Part shown: positions 9,378 to 17,805 of the stretch, one piece after another
Layout of the letters: each line of letters begins with the position of its first letter
How positions within the stretch are numbered: the stretch's first letter is position 1
Origin: Bdellovibrio sp. KM01
Lineage (GTDB): Bacteria; Bdellovibrionota; Bdellovibrionia; Bdellovibrionales; Bdellovibrionaceae
Length of the DNA stretch: 64,000 bases
Direction: 5' to 3'
NCBI RefSeq assembly: GCF_013752535.1
Contig: NZ_CP058348.1
Coordinates: forward strand, 62,001 to 126,000
Position numbers and translations under genes: made by a program
The notes under the pieces: model-generated
Database searches by the model: none
What the model was told of the DNA's origin: nothing
What the model saw: only the letters and a program-made list of their open reading frames with translations

Positions 9378-9467
9378 GGAGAGTTGGTAGAGTGGTTGAA
9401 TACACCAGTCTTGAAAACTGGCAGCCCTTCGCGGGGCTCGAGGGTTCGAATCCCTCACTCTCCGCCA
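9378..9467 (+). tRNA. tRNA-Ser (anticodon UGA)
   Basis: A 90-base class II tRNA. Acceptor GGAGAGT (9378-9384) pairs with ACTCTCC (9457-9463), followed by G and an encoded CCA. The anticodon stem-loop is CCAGT-CTTGAAA-ACTGG, giving anticodon TGA (serine, UCA codons). A long variable arm and the T-loop GGGTTCGAATCCC are present. Confidence 0.97.
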
Positions 9468-9511
9468 TTTGTTTGCTGGACAGCCAAGCTGAATGCAGAC
9501 GCAAAAAACGA

Positions 9512-9540
9512 AAAAGCGATCCTTAGTGATCGCTTTTTTT
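9512..9540 (+). terminator. Rho-independent terminator after tRNA-Ser
   Basis: AAGCGATC (9514-9521) pairs with GATCGCTT (9528-9535) around a 6-base loop, followed by a T run. Confidence 0.9.
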
Positions 9541-9626
9541 ATTTCTGAACATCGCAAGTCTGGTCTATTGGCAAGATTGTGTTGTGGCCCTTCCTCTGTA
9601 GTAAATTTTTCCTTTAACATATAGTT

Positions 9627-10721
9627 ATGAGACTGTTTATAGCGCTTGGATTACTGACCTATCTTGTGAGCCCAGGGGCTAAAGCATGGATGGGATTCAA
9701 AATCGTGGATTCTGAATATTCCATGGAGAAAGATTCAGAAGTTCCAAAAAATCCTATCAGTATGCCAGCTCTGCGATCACAAGACACCGTGGGGATCTGC
9801 TATGCCTTCACGGCCGCGGCCCTTTTTGATCAAGCCAATTGTGTCGCAAGAAAAATCGCGAACTGTGCCGAGATGCCCGAAAAGGATCGAGTTTCTCCCT
9901 TGGATCTTTCCCGATTTGGCAAAACATTGCCGGAAGATCAAGACCGAACTGATCGCTTTAATTATGAAGGTTTGAATATCAGTGGATCGAATGCGGCTTT
10001 GACTTTGCAAAATGCTATCGGTTCCGGTGGGATTGCACGCGAAACCTGCGCTCCGTTTGATCAATTCACATCGAGCGTTTCAGATTTAAAAGAGGCGCAA
10101 AAAATCGAATCGGAAATCTGGAACAAATTTACCAAAGCCTATAATGAATATGTAAAAATCAAAAAGAAAAGTGGCCAGAGAGCCGCAGATCTTTTTGCCG
10201 CTGAAAAATCAAAAGAGTTAGTGGAAAATTGCGGAATAAAAACTCCTCAAGAAGAAATGCTTAAGGCGTTCTCTGAAGATACCTATGAAAGATTTTTGGA
10301 TAAGGCTTTGGTTCCTGATAAATGTTGGGATTTTAAGGAGCAGCTAAGTCTAAAGGGAGATTGGAAATTAAATATCTTTCCGTCTGTGGGTAAAAAATCA
10401 AACTACAAAGAAACGTCAGAAAAGATCAAAGATATCCTGTCAACAGGCCAGCCCGTCGTATTTGATTTTTGCGCGCAGGAACCACTTACAGCAAAAAAAA
10501 TCGAACAGTGTAAAGGCTATGGCCACTCGGTCGTGGTGACGGCGTTCAGTAAAGCCTGTAACTCGAAAGGCAAGTGTGTTGATCGGGTGAGGGTGCAAAA
10601 CCCATGGGGTGCTGGCTGGCAAAAAAATTATACCGATGACGGCTGGGTAGACGCCAAGGTCCTTCTTGACCGTAGTTTTTACGAGAATCAGACCTTGACC
10701 TGGTTATCAGAAAAAAAATAA
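9627..10721 (+). CDS. Secreted papain-like (C1A-type) cysteine peptidase
   Basis: 364 residues with a signal peptide (MRLFIALGLLTYLVSPGAKA). The catalytic set of the papain fold is in order: the oxyanion-hole Gln52 and nucleophile Cys58 in RSQDTVGICYAF (papain QGxCxxCWAF), the catalytic His300 in GYGHSVVV, and Asn325 in VQNPWGAGW, with the usual Gly-Trp after it. The middle (residues 110-290) is a long lysine- and glutamate-rich insertion unlike classical papains, and several extra cysteines suggest disulfides, so it probably acts in the periplasm or outside the cell. A second paralog lies at 16578-17741. A peptidase role is inferred from motif conservation; an inhibitor-like or propeptide role for the insertion cannot be judged. 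Confidence 0.85.
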   Translation: MRLFIALGLLTYLVSPGAKAWMGFKIVDSEYSMEKDSEVPKNPISMPALRSQDTVGICYAFTAAALFDQANCVARKIANCAEMPEKDRVSPLDLSRFGKTLPEDQDRTDRFNYEGLNISGSNAALTLQNAIGSGGIARETCAPFDQFTSSVSDLKEAQKIESEIWNKFTKAYNEYVKIKKKSGQRAADLFAAEKSKELVENCGIKTPQEEMLKAFSEDTYERFLDKALVPDKCWDFKEQLSLKGDWKLNIFPSVGKKSNYKETSEKIKDILSTGQPVVFDFCAQEPLTAKKIEQCKGYGHSVVVTAFSKACNSKGKCVDRVRVQNPWGAGWQKNYTDDGWVDAKVLLDRSFYENQTLTWLSEKK

Positions 10722-10727
10722 ATCCAA

Positions 10728-11279
10728 CTACAGATTTTTGTTCATCGTACAAAAGATTTTTGTACTTTGCGGCCCGAAACCGCCGTACGTGATGTAGTAA
10801 ATCGTTTTTGTTACGGGGTCTTGGCGCATGTAATAGACAATCGCGGGGCCTCCTTCAGAGTTAGTCATAACCACTCGTGAGGCGTTGCTTCCTTCTTGGA
10901 TGCGAGCGTTCTGTCTGGCGTAGTCGGTAGCCTCTTGACGTCCTTTTGTCAGATCCCAGTTTGCATAAGGATTTTCTGGATAGAAGTAAGCAAACATTGT
11001 GGAGAAGTAAGTTGTCCCGTTATCCAATTGATCAATCATCAACTCGGCAAAGTGTTCGTGGTCAGGATTTAGATCTCCCAGATGATAGCAACCACCACTG
11101 TAGACTGCTGGCTCCAGGCTGACTGCATGTGGAGTGTTGTTGAATCCGGAAAGAATGGATTTCATAACTTTTGTGCATTTCAAACTGTCGCAAGCGTCCT
11201 CTGGAAGCTCGGAAACAGCTGGCGCCGCATGAACTGATAATGACCACAGTGCAGTAAGAATGATGATGAGTTGTTTCAT
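10728..11279 (-). CDS. Secreted hypothetical protein
   Basis: 183 residues with a signal peptide (MKQLIIILTALWSLSVHA). GAGGGG lies 7 bases before the ATG and a promoter-like pair lies upstream. The mature protein has an N-terminal Cys pair (DACDSLKC), a further Cys (GGCYHLGDL) and a C-terminal Cys (KIFCTMNKN), consistent with two disulfides. The Asp/His-rich segment NPDHEHFAELMIDQL has no recognised motif. It converges on the papain-like gene, the stops being 6 bases apart. Family unknown. Confidence 0.72.
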   Translation of the reverse strand: MKQLIIILTALWSLSVHAAPAVSELPEDACDSLKCTKVMKSILSGFNNTPHAVSLEPAVYSGGCYHLGDLNPDHEHFAELMIDQLDNGTTYFSTMFAYFYPENPYANWDLTKGRQEATDYARQNARIQEGSNASRVVMTNSEGGPAIVYYMRQDPVTKTIYYITYGGFGPQSTKIFCTMNKNL

Positions 11280-11299
11280 TTATGTCCCCTCGTACTAAA

Positions 11300-11327
11300 A
11301 GCATAAATTTTCTTTGGGGACCGTCAA
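11300..11327 (-). promoter_or_regulatory. Putative sigma-70 promoter for the gene at 10728-11279
   Basis: On the minus strand TTGACG (11322-11327) and TATGCT (11300-11305) are 16 bases apart and lie 20 bases before the start codon. Confidence 0.5.
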
Positions 11328-11367
11328 TCGGTTTGTTATGCTCGGTTGAATTTAAAAAGGAAACTCT

Positions 11368-12000
11368 ATGTCTCACCTTATCGATATTATTTTGCATCTT
11401 GATCAGCATTTGGTTCAGTGGATGGCGTATTTTGGTCCGTGGATCTATGTGATCATGTTTTTGGTGATTTTCTGTGAAACAGGTTTGGTTGTGACGCCGT
11501 TCTTGCCTGGGGATTCTTTGTTGTTTGCGCTGGGTGCATTGACGACGGTCGAGGGCGGTTTGAATCTTTGGATTTTGTTGGGCTCTTTAACGATTGCCGG
11601 GATCTTGGGTGACACCGTCAACTATCACTTGGGTAAGAAGTTCGGTCCCAAGGTCTTTGAAATCGACAGCCGCTTTTTTAAAAAGCAATACTTGATCGAT
11701 ACACAAAACTTTTATGACAAATGGGGAGCTTTCACTATCGTGGCCGCTCGTTTTGCACCGATTGTTAGAACATTCGCGCCATTTGTGGCGGGTATCGGTA
11801 GCATGAAGTACAGAAAGTTTATTTCGTACAATGTGATTGGTGCGATTGCTTGGGTCTTTATCTTTATCCTGGCGGGACATTTCTTTGGAAACTTGCCAGT
11901 GGTAAAAAGAAATTTCCACATCGTGATCTTTGGCGTGATCGGCGTATCTTTGATTCCGATGATTTGGCCTTGGATTTCTTCTCGCCTAAAAAAGGCATAG
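11368..12000 (+). CDS. DedA-family membrane protein
   Basis: A 210-residue polytopic inner-membrane protein of the DedA/SNARE-associated (VTT) family, whose members act in lipid scrambling, including undecaprenyl-phosphate recycling, and in proton-linked envelope homeostasis. Diagnostic segments are FCETGLVVTPFLPGDSLLF (the conserved acidic residue, then the P-x-x-P-G re-entrant loop), GDTVNYHLGKKFG, and AARFAPIVRTFAPFVAG, whose arginines are characteristic of DedA. A good Shine-Dalgarno (AAGGA) lies 6 bases before the ATG. The exact substrate is not determinable from sequence. Confidence 0.93.
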   Translation: MSHLIDIILHLDQHLVQWMAYFGPWIYVIMFLVIFCETGLVVTPFLPGDSLLFALGALTTVEGGLNLWILLGSLTIAGILGDTVNYHLGKKFGPKVFEIDSRFFKKQYLIDTQNFYDKWGAFTIVAARFAPIVRTFAPFVAGIGSMKYRKFISYNVIGAIAWVFIFILAGHFFGNLPVVKRNFHIVIFGVIGVSLIPMIWPWISSRLKKA

Positions 12001-12001
12001 T

Positions 12002-12033
12002 AAAAAAGCTGCTTGAGTTATCGGTACTCAAGC
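12002..12033 (-). terminator. Terminator of the small minus-strand gene at 12018-12233
   Basis: GCTTGAGT (12011-12018) and ACTCAAGC (12026-12033) form a perfect 8-bp stem with a 7-base loop. Read on the minus strand it is followed by AGC and six T. The stem includes the gene's own last codons and stop. Confidence 0.75.
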
Positions 12034-12233
12034 ATCTCATTTGCTTGCCCAGAGCTATAGTTGATTCTTCCATCAACTCCCACAGACAAATAGTGTTTAG
12101 AATTTGCGTGATCAAGGGATGGGTGCATATCCCAATTCTTTTCACGGTACTTGTTTTCGTCGCCAAGGATGGCTTCTTTGATCGCATCCTTAAGATAAAA
12201 AATTACCTTAGATGAGTGTGCTTTTAGCTTCAT
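12018..12233 (-). CDS. Small hypothetical cytosolic protein
   Basis: 71 residues starting at the ATG at 12231-12233, preceded by AGGAG at 7 bases; the open frame extends further upstream but without a comparable start. No signal peptide or membrane segment. The protein is charged at first (MKLKAHSSKVIFYLKDAIKE), then has a histidine-rich middle (NWDMHPSLDHANSKHYLSVG). Its own terminator overlaps the stop codon. Family unknown. Confidence 0.7.
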   Translation of the reverse strand: MKLKAHSSKVIFYLKDAIKEAILGDENKYREKNWDMHPSLDHANSKHYLSVGVDGRINYSSGQANEMLEYR

Positions 12234-12394
12234 TGATTTGCTCCTTTGTTGTCCGGATGTCCGGTTGATAAGGGGTAAAGCAAAGGGCTTGCCGTCCGAA
12301 ATCGGCACTCAGGTCATATATATGGGATTTGGAGGGTTCGGTTCCGATTTTAGAAACCCAATTCCTAGAATTGGGTCTTTCGCGGAAAGGTTTT

Positions 12395-14347
12395 TTAAGC
12401 TGCTTTTTTAAGGAGCTTTTTAAGATCCGTATTCGTTTCAAAGAAGACTGGATCCGTTGATTTGTAGTGGTCAGCCAAGTGCTTGACCACAAAGCTACCG
12501 CTTGCGCGGAACAGTGGATTTTTTGATTCTAGGAACTCAAAAAGTTTTTTCGCGAGTTCAGAATCAAAGTTCTGCTTACCCGTCACCAGCAAAGCATCTG
12601 CAGAGACACGGTTGTGACTTGCGTAGATATACTGACGGAGGAAGCTAACATCGCGAGCAAGGTCGCCAAGGACGATGATCGTGTTTGCTTGCGTGCGTGG
12701 GTCTTTGTGCTCAAGACATTTTTCAAGAACTGCCAGCAACGAACTTTCAACGAAAGCATGTGGGATCAAGTTCGAAGCCAAAGAGACGACGGATGCAAGA
12801 ACTTTATCTGAGATGCCTTTTTGCTTATTCAGCTTGTATGCAGTTTCCACAAGTTTTTCAAAGCCAGCCACTTGTTGCAGGCTTGTTTGATTTACTTTGA
12901 AAGTTTTCAAAACAGAGAACACGCGGAAGAAACTGATTTCGTCTTTTTCTTGCAAAGACTTTTCCAAGAAACGATAGATGCAAATCAAATCGCTATCACT
13001 GCGATAGTAAGTAAGCTTTTCAAGTTGATGACGACCCAAGAGTCTGTCAATCGAGGTAAAGTCATTTACTTTGCACAAAGTTGCTGGTGTCGAAAAACCT
13101 TTTAACATTGTGCTTTTCGTCTCGGCGATCGTGCAAAGATCATTTACGGATGAACTTGCTTCGCTATAGAAGGTGATCGAGCTTTTGGCTTTTTCATCGA
13201 CTTGACTTAATAATCGTGCAGATTCGATAAGTGGCAATCCAGAAAGTCCGTAACCAGAATCCTGGGGAACGAAGCGGATTTTACCAATAACGAAAGAACC
13301 TTTTACTTTAAAATAGTGATCTGCTCCCGCGGGAAGATGATCTTCAATATCTTGGGCCACTTCAAAGATCGCACGCAGACAGGCCAGAGACATTGCTTGC
13401 GAATTCACGCCTTGGCACTCTTTAACGTGGAATACGATTTCGTCCCCCACGTATTGATAGATCAAACCATTATAGCGTTCGATGATTTCACGAGAGCGGA
13501 TGAAGTATTGATTCATCATGTCGCTTACGTACTCATCCTTTTTATCCAGGAAAATTTGTGTGTAACCGTTTAGGTCCACGCGCACCATAGAGGTCTGGAA
13601 TGCATAAGGTGCTTTTCTGCCGGACTTCAGTTCGTGAACAATCGCGGGAGTCAAAGTCTCGGTATATACTTTGTTCTCGTACGCCAGAGTTTTTTGTGTC
13701 GCTTCGTAAGTTTGTGCCGCATGCAGAAGTGTCGCGCCTTCCCTAGAAAGGGAGCGGATTTTTGTCATCTTTTCGCGGTCGCGAGAGGACAGGATCTTTG
13801 TTAGATCGATAATGTCTTTTAAGAACAGCCAAACAATCAATGACAAGAATACTGTCACCGAAACCAGGTCACGCAAGATCATCCCTTTATAATCCCATGC
13901 AGTTTGCATGATGATACGGGCTTTATTTTGGAAAACGCCAACTGTCAGGCGGTAATCCATGATCTTAATTGTTCTGAAGGCGATATTCTTTGTCGCCAAA
14001 ATCTCGTTAAAAACTTTATAGTCTGCATTGATGGTTTCAGCATCGCCGTTGTTGTTATGGAAACTAACAACGTCAGAACCTTTTTGCAGAATATAGAAAT
14101 GAATTAAATTTAGTTCGCGAGCTTTGTCGAGATTGGCTTTTACAAGATCAGTGTTTTCGCCAACGAGCGCGGAGATCTGACTGTCTTCGACAAAAGTCAT
14201 TTGCGCATGTTTTGTTTCAATCACTTGCTCAGTCATTTCCGCAACGTTGAAGTAAAATTGAGTCGCAGTAATGCCTACGTAAGCAACCCAAAAGGTTCCC
14301 ACGATTAACAGCACCATTGATTTGTTGCGCTTACCCTTCGCAAACAA
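12395..14347 (-). CDS. Membrane sensor with class III nucleotidyl cyclase-like domain and helical repeats
   Basis: 650 residues. The start is a TTG at 14345-14347 with AGGAG 7 bases before it; no in-frame ATG is nearby. TM1 is near residues 8-28 and TM2 near 165-187, enclosing a periplasmic sensor of about 130 residues. The class III cyclase homology region keeps both metal-binding aspartates: Asp258 in VRVDLNGYT and Asp302 in YVGDEIVF, 44 residues apart as usual. In the later motif that normally reads N-x-A-A-R, this protein reads LIESARL: the arginine is kept but the transition-state asparagine is replaced, so activity or substrate is uncertain. Residues about 490-650 are alpha-helical HEAT-like repeats, possibly an output or regulatory module. 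Confidence 0.82.
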   Translation of the reverse strand: MFAKGKRNKSMVLLIVGTFWVAYVGITATQFYFNVAEMTEQVIETKHAQMTFVEDSQISALVGENTDLVKANLDKARELNLIHFYILQKGSDVVSFHNNNGDAETINADYKVFNEILATKNIAFRTIKIMDYRLTVGVFQNKARIIMQTAWDYKGMILRDLVSVTVFLSLIVWLFLKDIIDLTKILSSRDREKMTKIRSLSREGATLLHAAQTYEATQKTLAYENKVYTETLTPAIVHELKSGRKAPYAFQTSMVRVDLNGYTQIFLDKKDEYVSDMMNQYFIRSREIIERYNGLIYQYVGDEIVFHVKECQGVNSQAMSLACLRAIFEVAQDIEDHLPAGADHYFKVKGSFVIGKIRFVPQDSGYGLSGLPLIESARLLSQVDEKAKSSITFYSEASSSVNDLCTIAETKSTMLKGFSTPATLCKVNDFTSIDRLLGRHQLEKLTYYRSDSDLICIYRFLEKSLQEKDEISFFRVFSVLKTFKVNQTSLQQVAGFEKLVETAYKLNKQKGISDKVLASVVSLASNLIPHAFVESSLLAVLEKCLEHKDPRTQANTIIVLGDLARDVSFLRQYIYASHNRVSADALLVTGKQNFDSELAKKLFEFLESKNPLFRASGSFVVKHLADHYKSTDPVFFETNTDLKKLLKKAA

Positions 14348-14458
14348 AATGAATCTCCTTATTAAAGACTAGCGACTTCATTTTGTTTATCGGTTAGGTC
14401 TGGGAACAACTTAAGTATTTGTTTTATCTGGATTAATAATTTCTAGAATATGAGGGAA

Positions 14459-16471
14459 CTACCTCTGACGTATGAAACGGTTGCCGTCATCGTAATAGAT
14501 AGTGGTCCCGGATTTTGCGCCCCAGCTGCTGCCGTTCCCGTCGACGACCTTGACGTTGTTGGCCTCAAGCTCGTTTAAGAAGCTTGGATCTTTCAATTTT
14601 CGCTTCGTTAAAACATAGTCGTTGTTTGTTAAAGTCGTCATGATTTCCTGCCTTTGCGCAGGGCTGCCTTGCTGATTTGTTGAGGCCGGGCCACGGCTTG
14701 CGGTAGCCGCTGAACGAGATCGGTTTTGAGCCGATTGGGTGCCGCCTCCGCCACCAGAATTGGAACTTATGCTGAGATCTGCGGAGCCCCCAGCGCTACC
14801 GGTTGCGATGGATCCTCCGCCGCTTCCGATGTCGCCATTGGAAGCTGAACCCGTTCTTTTTCTACCCGTTGTAACTTCGGGATCAACGGATGCGGGGCCT
14901 CTTGAGTTTGATTGAGAGGGTTCAACAGGCTCCAAAGTCGCCGGCTGATATGTACCAGTTCGAGACGCTTGCGTTCGCGTGGTGTTTGCGGCTTTCTTTG
15001 CCTGGGATTCAGTATTTTTCGTTAAATCAATTTCTTCTGCTACGTATTCGTCAGCCCCAACTCCACCGTTGGATTTAGATTGATAGCGACCGTAACGGGA
15101 TTGATATCGTTGGCCGGATGAAGAGCTTGTTGAACCGCGCGATGACGATCCTGTTTCTGAATCACCAGAAGTGTATGACGGTGACGAAGACCACGACGAA
15201 GACGATGTGGATCCAGAATTTGAACTTGGTGAGTCTGCAAGCGCAGGAGTATTGCTGATGCCCATCGCCTGATTCGCCATTCTGAATACCGGAGCACTTT
15301 CTTGAACGCTATCTCGAAGTGCTTGTTCTTTTCCAGTAGGGGATTTGTCGACCTTAGCTACGTTTAGCTTTTCAGCGGAGGGAATGATTTTTTCTGCGTT
15401 AGCAATCTCGGATTTCATATCTAACCCACTGCCGGCTTTTGCTGCTGCGCTTGCGACACTTCTGTCAATTTTCTTAGGATTATTTTTAGTTGTGGATTCA
15501 CCGACCGTTTTACCATCACTTGTTTTTGTAACGGCGGTCCCATTTCCTAAATTATTTAAAACACCTGTTTGATTCTCGGGAGTTAGCGTAGGAGCTTCGT
15601 TGCTTGCAGCATTGAATTCTCCATTTTCTTGACAGGCCTTAATCATTTTTTTAACGAGATCTTCATCTTTAATTCCGGCAGCATGCAAAAGTTCGTGATG
15701 AAGCAGAGGCTCAAGTTTACTCCCATTAATGACGGGGTCTTTAGATGAGTTTGGAATTACGAAAGCGATACTGCCATCTTCGTGGGTTTGTCCGTGAAAC
15801 TCACCGGTGGTGCTGGTCTGACACGATATAATACTATTTGACTGACCTGATGAAATTTTATCGTATGCCGCACGCAGCTTCGAAGCAACGAGATTCAAAT
15901 CAATACTTTCGATACCTTTGGCCTCTTGAAGGCAATTTGCAATTAGCTCTCCCTCTGTAGGTGCTGTTTTGAAGATGGCCTGAATGTTCTTGCTGAGTTC
16001 AGGAAACTGTTTCATTTCGCAGCTTTTAGGAGAAGCTACCATTGCGGAAACATCCTGGCTCAACTGTAATATTTTTGCAGCCAATAGTTCATTTTTGTCG
16101 CAAGTAGATTCATCGGGTGTTCCATACATAGTTAGTGCGGGTCGCATAAGATGCTGAGTTAAAATAAACTTTCCATTTTTCGACTCGTATCTTTTTAGTT
16201 CGAAGCGTTTATTTTCAATTTTGGAAATTGCTAAACTGTGTGATTTACCGTTTCTATAGCTAACGCGAATTTCGATATTTCCTTTGCGTAAATACCACTC
16301 ATCTGTTTTGCCATCTAAATTTGAATCGATGCGAATGTCTTCGTATGTTTTATAACTTAAGATTCTTTGAGTAACTGATGTACCCCTTGGGTTAAATGTA
16401 ATTCCCTCACTTCCAGCATGAGCTGAAAACGTAAATAGAAATAAAAATAGGGCTAGAAGCGTGGTTCGCAT
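14459..16471 (-). CDS. Secreted protein with HExxH motif and Ser/Gly-rich region
   Basis: 670 residues from the ATG at 16471 (a GTG directly precedes it; no clear Shine-Dalgarno). A signal peptide (RTTLLALFLFLFTFSAHA) is followed by a roughly 280-residue globular part. LHHELLHAAG around residue 260 matches the HExxH zinc-metallopeptidase signature, and nearby acidic residues (IKDEDLV) could supply a third ligand. About residues 390-600 are low-complexity Ser, Gly, Thr and Asn, then comes a short C-terminal globular piece ending DDGNRFIRQR. It is transcribed divergently from the papain-like gene at 16578. Metalloprotease function rests on one short motif and is an inference. The low-complexity stretch suggests a surface stalk or linker. 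Confidence 0.7.
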   Translation of the reverse strand: MRTTLLALFLFLFTFSAHAGSEGITFNPRGTSVTQRILSYKTYEDIRIDSNLDGKTDEWYLRKGNIEIRVSYRNGKSHSLAISKIENKRFELKRYESKNGKFILTQHLMRPALTMYGTPDESTCDKNELLAAKILQLSQDVSAMVASPKSCEMKQFPELSKNIQAIFKTAPTEGELIANCLQEAKGIESIDLNLVASKLRAAYDKISSGQSNSIISCQTSTTGEFHGQTHEDGSIAFVIPNSSKDPVINGSKLEPLLHHELLHAAGIKDEDLVKKMIKACQENGEFNAASNEAPTLTPENQTGVLNNLGNGTAVTKTSDGKTVGESTTKNNPKKIDRSVASAAAKAGSGLDMKSEIANAEKIIPSAEKLNVAKVDKSPTGKEQALRDSVQESAPVFRMANQAMGISNTPALADSPSSNSGSTSSSSWSSSPSYTSGDSETGSSSRGSTSSSSGQRYQSRYGRYQSKSNGGVGADEYVAEEIDLTKNTESQAKKAANTTRTQASRTGTYQPATLEPVEPSQSNSRGPASVDPEVTTGRKRTGSASNGDIGSGGGSIATGSAGGSADLSISSNSGGGGGTQSAQNRSRSAATASRGPASTNQQGSPAQRQEIMTTLTNNDYVLTKRKLKDPSFLNELEANNVKVVDGNGSSWGAKSGTTIYYDDGNRFIRQR

Positions 16472-16577
16472 CACTTTGTTTATTCGGCTAAAATGAGAAG
16501 TTAATCAAGATTCATATCCACAACCTTGGTCCTGATTTTGGATACTAAACTATTAATTAACTCTTAAATTGCAGAAC

Positions 16578-17741
16578 ATGAATGATATGGCGCTATACAT
16601 CCTGGCTTTTCTTTTATCTATTCCGGTTTTTACCTTTGCAGCGAATGCTCCTGTCGAATCGGATTGGGCCACTACCGCTTCTTGGGTTCAAAAAGACGAA
16701 GATCAAAAGAATCCATATGAATTACCTCAAAAATCTCTTCCGCCGAAAACTACGATCGATACTTTTGGAATTTGCTTCGCAGCGTCCGCCGCTACGGTTT
16801 TAAATTACGAGATGTGCAAGCAAGGATCGATAAAAGATTGTTCGGCTTTGCCGGAGTCAAAAAGAGTTTCCACATTGGGTATAGCACGCTATGCGGTTGA
16901 TGCACCTCCGGAGGCGTTACCAAAAATGGATGAAAGTTATGAGCAGTTAAAACCAGGAGGCTCGGGTGGAAGAGTTCTGAGCTATGCTACTCGAATGTTT
17001 ATGATGCCGACGGAGAAATGCGTTTCACTTCAGAGAATTGCTTCAAAAATTCCAGTAGAGACAGCAAACGATGCAGTTAGGGCGCAAAAAGTAATTTGGG
17101 ATGACTTGAAGTCGGCATACGAAGGCTATAGAAAATCCTTAAATGATAAATGTGATACATGCGCGTCGAAATTTTATGCGACAGCCGTCGAGACAGTATC
17201 AAAAGGCATCAAGCTGGAAGATGATCAGTTGGTGGACCCTAACCTTAGAAATGATCAGGCGAGAGTACTTCAAGCATTTAAAGAGGATACCTATGAGAAA
17301 GCTTTGAATGCACTTTTGTATCCGAAATCGTGCAGTGAAAATGGGATCTCTCTTCCAGATAAAAACAGCGTAAAAGTTAGGCTTTTTCCTCAGCAGGAGA
17401 AAGTGGCAAATGGAGAAGCTTTAGTTCCTCAGATTAAGGAAATCTTGCAATCGAAGAAGCCTGTTATTCTAGATGGAATTTGTGTACTTGATTGCGGAAC
17501 GAATAACCCGAGTTACCACTCGGTTGTCATTGCGGGATATCGAAAAATCTGTCCCAAAGGTGATACTCAGCAGAAGAATTGCCGCGAGGCCTTAAAAGTT
17601 ATTAATAGCGTCGGCGCGGGTTGGCAGGCTGCACATAACGATGGCTGGGTGGATGCTAAATTACTAATGAAAAATGTAAAAGTCGATAAGGCTAATCTTG
17701 CTTGGTTAGAAGATAGAGCCAAGGCGAAGGCGACTCAGTAA
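16578..17741 (+). CDS. Secreted papain-like cysteine peptidase paralog lacking the oxyanion-hole Gln
   Basis: 387 residues from the ATG at 16578 (an in-frame ATG at 16587 and a TTG at 16569 are alternatives), with a signal peptide (ALYILAFLLSIPVFTFAA). It is clearly a paralog of the product of 9627-10721: same DTFGICFAA block around the nucleophile (Cys66), same long Lys/Glu-rich insertion with an ending like KEDTYEKALNALL, the His segment SYHSVVIAGY, and NSVGAGWQ followed by DGWVDAKLL. Two differences stand out: the residue six before the cysteine is Ile60 rather than the Gln that forms the oxyanion hole, and NPWGAGW has become NSVGAGW. It may be a pseudo-peptidase or have altered chemistry. 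Confidence 0.82.
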   Translation: MNDMALYILAFLLSIPVFTFAANAPVESDWATTASWVQKDEDQKNPYELPQKSLPPKTTIDTFGICFAASAATVLNYEMCKQGSIKDCSALPESKRVSTLGIARYAVDAPPEALPKMDESYEQLKPGGSGGRVLSYATRMFMMPTEKCVSLQRIASKIPVETANDAVRAQKVIWDDLKSAYEGYRKSLNDKCDTCASKFYATAVETVSKGIKLEDDQLVDPNLRNDQARVLQAFKEDTYEKALNALLYPKSCSENGISLPDKNSVKVRLFPQQEKVANGEALVPQIKEILQSKKPVILDGICVLDCGTNNPSYHSVVIAGYRKICPKGDTQQKNCREALKVINSVGAGWQAAHNDGWVDAKLLMKNVKVDKANLAWLEDRAKAKATQ

Positions 17742-17777
17742 CTTGACGTGCACTCGGGCGATCAGGCTTGACTCCAA

Positions 17778-17800
17778 AGCTGACTCTGATAGGGTCAGCT
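17778..17800 (+). promoter_or_regulatory. Perfect inverted repeat just upstream of guaD
   Basis: AGCTGAC (17778-17784) and GTCAGCT (17794-17800) form a 7-bp inverted repeat with a 9-base spacer, ending 5 bases before the guaD ATG. It could be an operator or an mRNA hairpin affecting initiation; the only Shine-Dalgarno-like run (AGGG) lies within it. Confidence 0.45.
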
Positions 17801-17805
17801 CCCTT

